A DNA stretch of 64,000 nt from Chlorops oryzae (Eukaryota > Arthropoda > Insecta > Diptera > Chloropidae). The notes under the pieces were generated by a model. The model was not told where the DNA came from. It did no database searches and saw nothing but the letters and a program-made list of their open reading frames with translations. Every line of letters starts with the position of its first letter. Positions within the stretch are counted from its first letter, which is position 1. Where the stretch lies: the NCBI GenBank assembly GCA_020466095.1, contig CM035806.1:149301667-149365666 (forward strand). The letters are read 5' to 3'. The position numbers were made by a program, and so were the translations under genes. This document shows, piece by piece, positions 34,740 through 45,675 of the stretch.

Positions 34740-35396
34740 TAGAAAGAAAGAGGGAGAGCGAGCGAGAGAGTGAGAGAAAGTGAGAGAGAAAGTGAGAGAT
34801 AGAGTGAGGAGAGAGTGAGAGAGAGAGTGAGAGAGAGAGTGAGAGAGAGAGTGAGAGAGAGAGTGAGAGAGAGAGTGAGAGAGAGTGAGAGAGAGTGAGA
34901 GAGAGTGAGAGAGAGTGAGAGAGAGTGAGAGAGAGTGAGAGAGAGTGAGAGAGAGTGAGAGAGAGTGAGAGAGAGTGAGAGAGAGTGAGAGAGAGTGAGA
35001 GAGAGTGAGAGAGAGTGAGAGAGAGTGAGAGAGAGTGAGAGAGAGTGAGAGAGAGTGAGAGAGAGTGAGAGAGAGTGAGAGAGAGTGAGAGAGAGTGAGA
35101 GAGAGTGAGAGAGAGTGAGAGAGAGTGAGAGAGAGTGAGAGAGAGTGAGAGAGAGTGAGAGAGAGTGAGAGAGAGTGAGAGAGAGTGAGAGAGAGTGAGA
35201 GAGAGTGAGAGAAAGTGAGAGAGAGTGAGAAAGGAGAGAGAGTGAGAGAAAGTGAGAGAGAGTGAGAGAAGAGTGAGAGAGAGGTGAGAGAGAGAGTGAG
35301 AGAGAGAGTGAGAGAGAGAGTGAGAGACTTAGAGAGTGTGAAAGGGGGATTGACAGGGACATAGAGAGGGAATCAAATGTAGAGAGAGAGGGGGAG
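34740..35396. repeat. Purine-rich 10-bp minisatellite (GAGAGTGAGA)n
   Basis: About 0.6 kb of nearly perfect GAGAGTGAGA units, longest homogenised run 34,870-35,215. Purines are on the plus strand apart from the single T per unit. Confidence 0.95.
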
Positions 35397-35780
35397 CAGT
35401 GGCGGATTAGAGTGTCATGGGGCCCGGGGCTTATATAGTGATGGGGCCCCTGATGCTATATTTGGTGCAGTTTTTTGAAATAAGGAATAGCTGCTAAAGT
35501 CAATTTTTATTAGAACAATATAAATTCTTTCAAAGGAATGAACCACAAAGGAAACATTTTATATATGAGCCCTTGATTTTAAAAGTGGTGAAAGTCAAAA
35601 ATTTTATTAAGATATCATATAATTAAAATTTTTATTTCATAAAATTTGTAATTTTAAAACAATTTTACGGGAAACATTTTTTTAAATATTTTGATCATAT
35701 TTTATTTGGACGCTCGGGGCCCGTTACCAGTTGGGGCCCGGGGCTATAGCACCAGCTAGCCCTACCTTAATCCGGCACTG
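35397..35780. mobile_element. hAT-type MITE in the GA array
   Basis: 384 bp with ends CAGTGGCGGATTAGAG and CTTAATCCGGCACTG (inverse CAGTGCCGGATTAAG). Flanked by aggggga g / ggggggag, 7 of 8 identical, as expected for an 8-bp duplication. No coding content. Similar CAGNGGCGGAT ends occur at 40,408, 43,63x, 46,98x and 55,021. Confidence 0.8.
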
Positions 35781-35809
35781 GGGGGGAGGGGTTTTTTGGG
35801 CAGCAGTAG

Positions 35810-36600
35810 GTGACAAAATGAGAGAGATTTTGAGAGAGGGAATCATAAGAGATAAGAGGAGAGGAAAAAGAATATTAGGAGATTAATAAAAACGAAAAAA
35901 GAGAAGGTTGGGGAGAGGATGGTAGAGAGGAAGAAAAAGCATTAAGGGATTATGAATGAAGAGAGTATGAAGAGATAATGGAGAGACAATGGGGAGAGAA
36001 TGAAAAGAGGATGAAGAGAGAATGAAGATAGAATGGAGAGAGAATGGAGAGAGAATGGGAGAGAATGGAGAGAGAATGGAGAGAGAATGGAGAGAGAATG
36101 GAGAGAGAATGGAGAGAGAATGGAGAGAGATAATGGAGAGAGAATGGAGAGAGAATGGAGAGAGAATGGAGAGAGAATGGAGAGAGAATGGAGAGAGAAT
36201 GGAGAGAGAATGGAGAGAGAATGGAGAGAGAATGGAGAGAGAATGGAGAGAGAATGGAGAGAGAATGGAGAGAGAATGGAGAGAGAATGGAGAGAGAATG
36301 GAGAGAGAATGGAGAGAGAATGGAGAGAGAATGGAGAGAGAATGGAGAGAGAATGGAGAGAGAATGGAGAGAGAATGGAGAGAGAATGGAGAGAGAATGG
36401 AGAGAGAATGAAGATATAATCAAGAGAGAATCAAGAGAGAATCAAGAGAGAATCAAGAGAGAATCAAGAGAGAATGAAGAGTGAATGAAGAGAAAATGAA
36501 GAGAGAATGAACAGCGAATGAAGAGAGGATGATAGAAGGAGAAATAAAAGGGAGCGGGGAGAAGTACGAAAGGGAAAAGGGAATACAGTAACAATGAAAG
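35810..36600. repeat. Purine-rich 11-bp minisatellite (ATGGAGAGAGA)n
   Basis: A near-perfect 11-mer array at 36,030-36,410, followed by variant AATCAAGAGAG units to about 36,475 and AATGAAGAGAG units to 36,525. Translation cycles every 11 residues (ENGERMEREWR). No gene. Confidence 0.95.
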
Positions 36601-38935
36601 GCCAATTAAATATTGGATTTTTGCCACTATATATTATTATTTGTATTATTTTTCTTATTTTCTCTTTTGCTGAGCCATAAACTTTCCGAATCATCCCATT
36701 GCGCTTATGTAGAAAATTTTGAAACTAGCTACAAAATGATTCTACCGCCAGCCGAAGGAGTGGGATTAGACAAGATGAAACAAAAGTTTTTCACGCACAA
36801 TGAAGCAATTGCTGCTACATATTCTATCGTACAGGAATATCCTTAAAAGGGCTCTCTTTCGCAAAGTCAACCCGTCGTCCCTCAGGCCTATGACATTTTG
36901 AGTGGGGTATCTGCAAATACGACAACGATTACGCATATTTGCCTTCTCGCGCGCGACGCCTTCAAAGTTCGGCCGAAGAGTTTCCGCCCTTCCCGCTCGC
37001 ATATAAAATTAAAGAGCTCATCGCGCTATGATTTCCCGAAGGAAAGGGAACAACCAGAATCGAGTGAGGGGCGGGGGCTCTTTCAATCTCGTTCCATTAC
37101 GTTCCTCTCCGTTCCGTTACGGTTTTTAGTTTCTCTGATGCGCTAAATCGTTCAACACTTTTTGGGAATTTGTCTATTTTCGTTTTTTTTTTTTTGTATT
37201 TTTCATTTTTTTTTTTTTTTTTTTTTTTGTGTTGTGCACTTTGCTCATGAAGCGTTGCCACGAATCCCTCATACCATACACCCTACAGTCCGCGCTCATG
37301 TTTTATGTGGCTTTTAAGGGTAATAATGAAATAAGCGTTTCGCTAAACGATTTCGTATTTCGTGAGGGTCGGCTCGGAGTTTTGAAAATTGTTTCGGTTT
37401 TTTTTTTTTGTTTTGTACGAAAAAAATACAATATAAGAGACGGAATAGAGCGAAAAAGGGGGTTGTGCACATCATCGTATCATTGATTGTGGCTCGCTGA
37501 ATTCGATTTAACCATTTGTTTTGTGTGTGGGTGTGTGTCATTGTTGCTTTATGCTTTGATATTCAATTAGTACAAATGCTTCCGTTTGTCACTCTCGATT
37601 TTTGTTGTTTTCGGTTTAATATCTCTCCCACTTTGCTGCTCCCACTTCGACGAACATAGCCATCGAATTTCAGTCACTGGATGAAACGAATGGGTGCTTG
37701 ACTATATGACTGAATGACTGAGTAAAGGATCGAATGAACTAATGAATTAAATAAATAATTAGCGGGTGACTGACTGGCTGAGTGGATAGATGAACGAATG
37801 AACGGGCGAACGAATGAACGGGCGAACGAATGAACGAGTGAATGAATAAACAGGTGAATCCATGACAGGAACTCTCTCGTCGTCGTCGTCCACAATCCTC
37901 TCCCTCCCCCCCCTCCACACCCCTCCATAACTTCTTTATGATTTGTCGGTTTTTGCTTTGTTCTTAATATAATAAAGACCTTTAAGCTTTTCGGAAGTAG
38001 TTATTTCAAAATGTGACGTATGATTTTAGGCGTTCATTACACTCCAAGTTCAGATTGGGTTTGTATTAGTAGAACTTAAATTAACTAAAGGAATCAGAAA
38101 GTGCGTTCTGTTCAATACATTATCTGCACATATATGACTTAAGAGTCTAGGATAACCATTTTTTTTCACGCCTGAAAATATGCATTAAAAAATTTAAAAC
38201 ACTTCGCACTTATTAAGGAGCTTTTGCAAGATCAGCAATCCTTTCGAAAAACACACTCTAAAGAAAATTTTATTAGGCGCAAAAGCTTTCGGGAACATGA
38301 TTGAAAATATAAATAATTAAATCATACCTTTAGGCGTTAAATATAATTTTCTCAAAAGACTTATATGTTAAACAACCTTAATAAATGATACAAAGTGTTA
38401 TTCACTCTTGCGTTCCATTTACGACAAACTGTCAAAATTTCAGTTTTTGACCTTATTCTTCATCTTCCTACCCCATAAACTGCTCCTCATTTGAATAATG
38501 ATTTCATTTCATTCCTTAATTTTTAATTATGATTTTCGTTTATTTTTTGCTAAATGCTAAACCAAAGGTGAATTGGGAAGAAAATGAAAGTAAGCAGAAA
38601 TCATAATTATAAAACGAAGTTATCTTCACTCACTCGTCGACCGTGGCCAATGCTATCATTTGCATGAAATCATGCTGCGGCCCTTGTCAGTAATGTCCTC
38701 GCCGTCCCCTTGAATCGTTCTTGATGCGCAATTTTTATTTCTACTTTTCTGACGGAAAAAATTATTTCTTAAACCCTTTCTTTTTGTCGTCATAAAAATA
38801 ACTGAAAAAAAAAAATTATTTCCGCATTGAAGAGATAAGCCCCTTAGTGTCTCCATTTTTTTTTTTTTTTTCAAGTACGCTAAGTGTGGCATTTTTTACT
38901 TTAAACAGGAGACACATCAAACCAGGGAAAGGGAG
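36601..38935. other. Intergenic, with a GC-richer patch
   Basis: 36,850-37,140 is GC-richer and contains an isolated TATAAA at 37,002, but no well-placed initiator or exon. Long T runs occur at 37,178-37,228. The region 37,750-37,880 has GAACGAATGAACG repeats. No gene supported. Confidence 0.4.
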
Positions 38936-39321
38936 ATAATATGACATAGAAATAGAGAAACAGAGATCAAAAGTGACTAAATGAGAGAAAGCATGAGAGA
39001 AAGGTAGAAAAAAGAGAAAAAAAATACTGAGAAAGAGGGAGAAAGTGGGAGAAAGGGAGGGAAACCGAGAGAAAGACGAGAGAAAGAAATTAAAGGGAGC
39101 GAAATAGAGGGAAATAGAAAGACATAGAGATAAAGAGATATTAAAAGAGAGAAAGATGGAGAAATAGAGAGAAATAGAGAGAAAGAGAAAAAGAGAGAGA
39201 AAGAGAAAAAGAGAGAGAAAGAGAAAAAGAGAGAGAAAGAGAAAAAAGAGAGAGAAAGAGAGAAAGAGAAAAAAAGAGAGAGAAAATAAGAGAGAGAGAG
39301 AAAGAGAAAAAAGAAAAAGAG

Positions 39322-39352
<31 letters not shown>

Positions 39353-39760
39353 TGAGAAAGAGAAAAAGAGAGAGAAGAAAGAAAGAAAGAGAAAGAGAAA
39401 GAAAGAGAAGAGAGAAAGAGCAAGAGAAAGAGAAGAGTAAAGAGAGAGATGGAAAGAGAAAGAGAGAGAAAGAGAAAGAGAGCAAGAGCAAGAGAAAGAG
39501 AAAATAGTAAAAGAGAGATAATATAGAGAAATATGGAGAAAGAGAGAACAAGCGGGAGAAGGCGGATGAAAGAGAGAGAGAAAGAAAGACAAAGACAAAG
39601 AGAGGAAAAAATAAGAGAGGAGAAATTGCGCAAGAGAGAAAAATAGTGGAAGAAAAAGGAGTATTGACAGGTAGATCGGGAGAAAGATAAAATAAAAGAA
39701 AAAGAAAGCGGAAAGCGAAAGAGAGCGAGGAATGAAGAGAGCGCCAACAAATGACAGTAG
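38936..39760. repeat. GA-rich purine tract
   Basis: About 0.8 kb of GAGAAAGAGAAAAAGAGAGAG-type sequence with purines on the plus strand. The long minus-strand open frames (up to 338 codons of Ser/Leu/Phe) are composition artefacts. Confidence 0.95.
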
Positions 39761-40220
39761 TCTGCAAAAGAATCGGATGAGAAAGGCTTTCATAATTTCG
39801 TGCAATTTGATTAATCGTTGGATGAAACTCATACTGGGGCAATGCCAAATGTGCTTCTACTTTATATGCCAAACCAACCAATGCCTATCGTAACGTACTG
39901 CAATAATTATTTGGAATGAATTTTCTTAGATTTTTCTTATTTTTTAATAAGTTAACCCTTCAATTTGAGTTTTTTTTTTTTTTTTTAATGACTGCGGCAA
40001 AATGCGGTGCACTTGACGCACGCGGACCGATCATAAATTTCATAGCTTTAACGTGAGTGAAAGAGAAAGGTCGAGAAGGGAAGAAGACAATTAAGATTTA
40101 AAGGAGAGAAATAAAATTTGCACAAATCAGACATAAAATTTTTTTAATGAAATAAATAACACAACATTTCGAGGCTTATCTCTTGATATTTTAACTTCTC
40201 TTAGAGCAGAGATAAATAAA
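39761..40220. other. Nothing recognised
   Basis: AT-rich spacer with a T run at about 39,971-39,986. Confidence 0.5.
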
Positions 40221-40799
40221 AACAAGTAAGAAAGCTAAAGTCGGTCAAGCCCGACTTGGATATAGCCAGCGTCCCGGCAATGTTGATGCGCTAAATTTTG
40301 TTGGGATTCGTAGGGATTTGAAGACTTTTATTCGATGCAGAGAACTTAAGTTTCCGATTTGAAGATTTGACGCCGTTTACTTTGGAAGTTACATTTTCAC
40401 TTAGGATCAGAGGCGGATTAAGACAATTTGCCGCCCTTGGCAGTTGCTATTTTCCGCCTTAGACAGCAGCCTAATTGTCGCCTTTTATTTTATTGGTGCA
40501 TTGACGGTCAGAATTTGCTGCCCCAGGCAGCTGCCTATATTTCCTATTCGGTAAATCCGCCACTGCTTAGGATCGTTCTCGGGGCCCAACATACCTGTGT
40601 GCCAAATTTTGACGTGCCTGATCCCGCCGTTTGGAAGAAGAACTGACCACAGACGGACGAAGGGACGGAAATGTCTAAATAAATTCAGTTTTCGATGCTG
40701 ATCAAGAATATTCACATTTGTCTATAACTACAGAGCTTAGTTCTAGCTGTTACAAGATCCGCACAAAACAAATATACCCTACTTATGCTGGTTATAAAA
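40221..40799 (+). repeat. Dispersed repeat R2, split by a hAT MITE
   Basis: It starts aacaagtaagaaagctaaag and continues tcggtcaagcccgac. It ends 'acggacgaagggacggaaatg...gttacaagatccgc...ggttataaaaa'. The layout is the same as repeat R but the sequence differs. Sequences of this layout are widespread in fly genomes. No coding content. Confidence 0.7.
40408..40565. mobile_element. hAT-type MITE with perfect 8-bp TSD
   Basis: 158 bp with ends CAGAGGCGGATTAAG and GGTAAATCCGCCACTG, and the perfect duplication CTTAGGAT at 40,400-40,407 and 40,566-40,573. It interrupts repeat R2. Confidence 0.9.
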
Positions 40800-41570
40800 A
40801 GCCTACTTAAAAATTGCTGGGAAAAAACCTACCATTTCCAAGTTCAATGTTCGCAATTCAAAAGCAATTCAATTTTAAACTACAACAAAAAAAAAAAAAA
40901 AATTAAAAATAAAGTTGAGAGGAAAAAACTAAAAAAAAAAAAAAAAATTAAAGAACTAAAGAAATGAAACAAGAAAGAAAGGGGCGAAATTTTCACTTGA
41001 TTGCGTTGCCCACCTGCATTTCGTGACATCGATAGAATCGCGGACAATGGATAGAGAATTAACGCGCGACTCCAGCCATTTTTAATTTTAGGGAAAAGAT
41101 TTCGCAGCCACATGTTGCTGACATTTGACGTGCACTCCTCGATTGCTGAGAGGCGTGATTTTATTACTATTTTTCCCAGCTTTTTTTTTTGAATTTTTTG
41201 TTCAATTTTTAATCGCGTGATTTATGACTGAAAATGAAATTGTGCGCGCTTAGAATTCGTTCAATTCAGGGCATATGCCTCGGTCGTAAAATTGATTTTT
41301 TTTTGTTTTTTTTTGTCAATATCAAAGGTAAATTTAAATTGTTCTTGCGTGGCTAGTTGAGAAGAGGAAGCTGGACGTTTTTATTTTTCTTTTATTTTCT
41401 TAAATGCAATGATTTTCTCCTATTACTCATTCAACTTGCGTCGTCACGCCTTTTTGCTATTACCTCAATAAAATTTCTCTTGATTTGAGACCATTGGGAG
41501 TCAGCAGTAAACTGTGTACTTATCAAAAAGCAGTTATGTGACCCTTATGATCCTTATACTTGTATTATAT
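40800..41570. other. Intergenic, nothing recognised
   Basis: A-rich runs at 40,886-40,970. No gene supported. Confidence 0.5.
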
Positions 41571-41820
41571 CAGAGAGACACAGAGAGACAATGAAGCAGA
41601 GAAACAAAGAAAGAGAGAGAAAGAGAGAGACAGACAGAGAGAGAGAGAGCCAGAAAGGGAGAGGTAGAGGGAGAGAGAGTCGGAGAGAGACACAGAGAAA
41701 TAGAGAGAGACAGTGAGAGGGAGAGAGTGATAGAGAGAGACAAAGACAAAGAAAAAGAAAGAGATAGAAAGAGAGAGAAGGAGAGAGAATGAGAGACGGA
41801 GACTCCTTCACGGAGAGAGA
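41571..41820. repeat. GA-rich purine tract
   Basis: GAGAGACAGAGA-type repeats with purines on the plus strand. Confidence 0.95.
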
Positions 41821-42324
41821 TATGAATTAATGTCACGTCATGAAAATAATCACGAAAAAAAACTAACGGAACTTAGCAATAACAAATAGTTACAAAAACA
41901 AAGACATTTTGGGCTGCATAAAAAAGGTTATCTACGTCGTTGTACCATATAAGAAACAGAACACTTGATCAAGCAATTTTTAATTAGATGACCATGAACT
42001 TTTAAAATCTCTTCACAATTCCCCACTTTTCATAATCGAACCCAGGCTCGTACGCAGAAAATAATTTCGGGAAGGTTTTAAGGAATAAAAATAATCTGTG
42101 TACGCCCATAATTGCCCCATTTGAAAGGCTCTAAAGTATCAGAAGGGATATTTCAGAATTAGATTTTTACATAACATACATACAATATCACTTTTTACCA
42201 CACTCGTTCAGGGTTGTATGTGGTGGCTGCCTAACAGGACATTACCCACACACTCTACCCACCACCAACCAATTAAGAAGAAATAAACTTGAAAATGTAA
42301 GTCTAAATCAAAATTTCTGTAGGT
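41821..42324. other. Spacer with hAT-like ends
   Basis: At 42,048 cccaggctcgtacgcagaaa, and at about 42,099 ctgtgtacgcccat in the opposite sense, resemble ends of a hAT MITE group (CAGGGGCGTA). No duplication could be matched. Confidence 0.35.
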
Positions 42325-44497
42325 TTAAACTTTCAAATGGTAGTCTTCAGGAGAGTTTAAACCAGGTTTACTAATTTTATATGAAAATTTTTTGAAAAAT
42401 TCGGAAAAATCCAAGGCATTTCATTGAGTTAATCTGGCATGAAGACTAAAAGAATGTATTTCAAAATATAAACTCGCGAAGCTCTTAAACCGAATCGAAG
42501 ACTACGACCCTTAAATAAAAATCTTACAACCACATCCCGACTGTATTGAATGTATTATATGCTTCATGAACAACTCTTTCGCCTTCGTTATATTCGAAAA
42601 TATTTTAAGGATATATTATGCCTTTAAAAGCTTCTTCGTTTCAATTAAAAATCATTTTTTGAAACCCTAAATCTCTTCGTATTCTGAACAAAAACCATCT
42701 GAAAAATATTAGCCGTGCTTTTGCCTATTCCTATCCTTACAAAAGCTTATAAAGTGCTTTAGGATAAAAACAAATCATGAGCTTTCAAATTTTCAACAGC
42801 TTTCGTTTAAGAATGGGCTATGCTTTTTACACTTTCAATCTTCAAAAAGCGCCAAACAAACAAGCTTCTAAAGTTATGTAGACGTACGAATCGAGACATC
42901 TTGAGAATCAACGATGAAAGCAAACATTTTATAATTTTTTCTAAAGTTATGTTCTTTTGAGGTTTGAAGGTCTAAAAAGCTTATTTTCTTGAACAATCTT
43001 AAAATCATATGCGGAAAAGTGTTAGAGAGGTTAATTTTCTTTAATTTAAGGGATAATTTGTTCAAGTCGGATGATGCACTGTCGAGTTCTTCCCGAAAAA
43101 GTTGCAATACTTCTTTTAAAAAACAAATTTTTTTTTATTCAAAAATCAATATTAAATTATGGGTATGGGTCAAATATCCATTCGTCATCAAATTTCTTCC
43201 CCCAAATATATAAAAAATAAGAAGTTTGCTCTCGGGAATGTAAATTCCCCGGGAACGGACTTTGGCAAATATGTATTTATAAGGACCGACCAGTTAGTGC
43301 TGAAGAAATATTTCATTCTTTCTCTCCTTCCAAAGCAAGGCGCATGTTGGTTGAAAATTGAGTGATGAGGAGTAATTTTACTTTTTATTTGAAGGACGGC
43401 TCTTTAGCGACCTGAGTGCGGCTTAACCAGTTCATGCCAAAGAAAAAAAGTTCATTTTGACAGCTTTACATGAAGCATCTAAGAATGGAATTCAAAAATA
43501 TCGATTCGTTTGGTGGTTTTTTGTCAATAAATAAGATTTTTACTATAGTGTTTGCCAACCACTGTTGTAGGATATCTGAAAATATCTAAGAAAAACATTT
43601 TTTCAGCCCCCACTTTAGTCAATTCACGGTCCGCCTCTGCTTAGACACCGACATACATACTATGAAAATCCGAACAAAGTCTAAAAACACGCATAAAACA
43701 AACTATTTGTACCTTTCCCCTCTCTAACTGAAAGTCTAGATACGCCCATGTATGATCGCATTAAAAGTTAAATACATATTTTTTTGTAAAGGGAGCATTT
43801 GAAAAATTAAAATTTGGTGCACTTACCCCTTTTGCATATTGTTAAAAAAGCTTAATTTCGAACAGATTATTTAAAAAAAAGGCATACATATGTATTCGTT
43901 AATAACCTGGAAAAATAAAAAAACAGAAAATAAAAAAAATTAAAAAATAAAAAAAATAAAAAACTAATTTAAAAAAAATATAAGAAAAATAAAAAAATTT
44001 TTAAATAAAAAAATAAAGAATAAAAAATTTATTTTATTTATTAGGAAAACATTTGAAAACAAAGCGTTTAATCCTTACATATACATATTTTTCAAAAATC
44101 TTCGATGCGAACGATGGAAAATTTTAATTGAAGTAGAAATAATCGAAGCGAGTCATGTTTGGTCGCAGGCGTAACGAAGAGTTTGATTATTTATATAAAT
44201 ATTGATTCTCACTTCCCACTTTGCACTCACCTAAATCTTAACTTTTTACTTTACACTTTAAAATTCACACTTCGCGACCCGGCTACTGCGACCGATCCGA
44301 ACAGTTGCGCGCTCAAAAGGCAACTGAGCTCTCAAGCTTAGCTTCGCTTGCTTTTATAGTTGCCGGCCGGTGAATTTGCATGCATTCGTTTGATGAATAT
44401 TTTGTGTTTCAAAACTAAAATTAACGATATTCCCTTGCTGATAGTATGTTAAGTTATACATTATATACATATATTTAATATCAGCGTAATAAATTTA
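42325..44497 (+). repeat. 2.17-kb direct duplication, copy 1
   Basis: It matches 45,676-47,837 almost base for base, with small indels such as attatgccttt missing in copy 2 near 45,968. It contains short open frames duplicated with it, an A-rich zone at 43,910-44,030, and near 44,270-44,370 a GC-richer block with ttttatag that could be a promoter. No protein motif is recognised in any frame. Confidence 0.9.
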
Positions 44498-44667
44498 TAG
44501 CAAAATTTCTTAAGCAGTCAGACTTCGAACAATTTCCCTTATATATTTGACACACCAAAAAATCAAGGTTAAAAATTCAAAATTATATTAGTTAGCCGAT
44601 ATTGCTTATCGCTACCTCTTCTGAAAATTTACTTTTTTTCAAATTCATATTCCCCTTTTTTTAGTTA

Positions 44668-45350
44668 TATTTTATACCCGACACACACTGTCTAGAGGGT
44701 ATATTGCGTTTGTGTGGTTGTGTGTAACACCCAGAACCAGTCGATATAGACCATACAAAATTTTGTATAGAAATGATCAGCGTCACCAGGAGATTCAATT
44801 AAGACATGTCCATCTGTCCGTCTGTCTGTATACAGTTTTCTTATCGAAGAAGCTGAGATATCGAAATTTCGAAATGCATTTTGGCGGAGACATGAGTAAG
44901 AACAAGTTCGAGCATGAAACATATCGAATTATTTTCGAGGGTACCTCGAGAACTAGGGTCTGTCATAAAAATCCAAAAACTGACCCAAAATCGTAGTATT
45001 TCGAAAAATATTAGTAAAATTTAGAACTTATATTTGATTCTCTGATTAAATTTCCTAAAACTGGAAATGTCGGCGGATCAAAAGGGTGTTTTTCATAAAA
45101 AAAATTTCATAAAAACCGGAATATGAGGCCCTTACTGGTCTTAAGACTCTAAAAATTTTATTTTGCTTATTCCTTCGATTAAGTACTAGATTTAACATTA
45201 ATTTAACGAAAACTGTTTGGTTTTTTAATTTGAGAGGATCCAGTTCGGAGATATAGTGGTCACCGCAAAACGTGTTTTTTGAGAGGAGCTCCCGGAAATC
45301 AGCTGTTGCACCTTTCAAAATTAATATTTTTACTAATACCGTCTTAAAAT
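44668..45350 (-). repeat. Dispersed repeat R, 3' part, minus orientation
   Basis: It begins (3' end) tatacccgacacacactgtc, then acaacccagaacc-type sequence, the cagacggac run in reverse, and the reversed 'accctagttctcgaggtacc' block. It lies in the spacer between the two 2.17-kb copies. Confidence 0.75.
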
Positions 45351-45472
45351 ACAGTTAAAATATACCATAATAGGTGTATGAATTATTAGATTAACAAATT
45401 TAAAAGTATTCTCAGGAAAATTTCTTGAAAAATCGTTTTTTTTTTACCTTCTAACTGTATGTAACCCCTTAA

Positions 45473-45675
45473 GGGTCGCTGCACAATACTCAATTTTTAG
45501 TTGGTAGTGTTTTATAAACACATGGTACCGAGTAATTAATAAATTATTATGTAATTAATTAATAATAAATTAATTGAATTGAAAGTACCCAATTTTAAAA
45601 TGTATAGTCGGTGCGCAAGAGCACTTTTCCAACTAAAAATTGGCCAACTAAAAATTGAGTAGTCGGCGCCTAGCC
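45473..45675. mobile_element. TTAA-flanked MITE at the edge of copy 2
   Basis: 203 bp between TTAA at 45,469-45,472 and TTAA at 45,676-45,679. Inverted arms share actcaatttttagttgg / ccaactaaaaattgagt. The outer ends are ggGTCGCTGCACAAT and its weaker partner ggCTAGGCGCCGACT. TTAA duplication suggests piggyBac-type mobilisation. Its right edge is exactly where homology to copy 1 begins. Confidence 0.65.

Noticed and set aside
34649..35362. 237-codon minus-strand frame with LSLTLSHSLS repeats
   Set aside because: It is the translation of the GAGAGTGAGA array; the period matches the DNA unit exactly.
35950..36484. Several 109-157-codon frames on both strands
   Set aside because: They come from the 11-bp minisatellite, which stays open in all frames on both strands.
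37002..37040. TATAAA in a GC-richer patch as a promoter
   Set aside because: No initiator or downstream element at the right spacing and no exon follows.
38816..39881. Frames of 246-338 codons rich in Ser/Leu/Phe
   Set aside because: They are composition artefacts of the purine tract; all three minus frames are open together.
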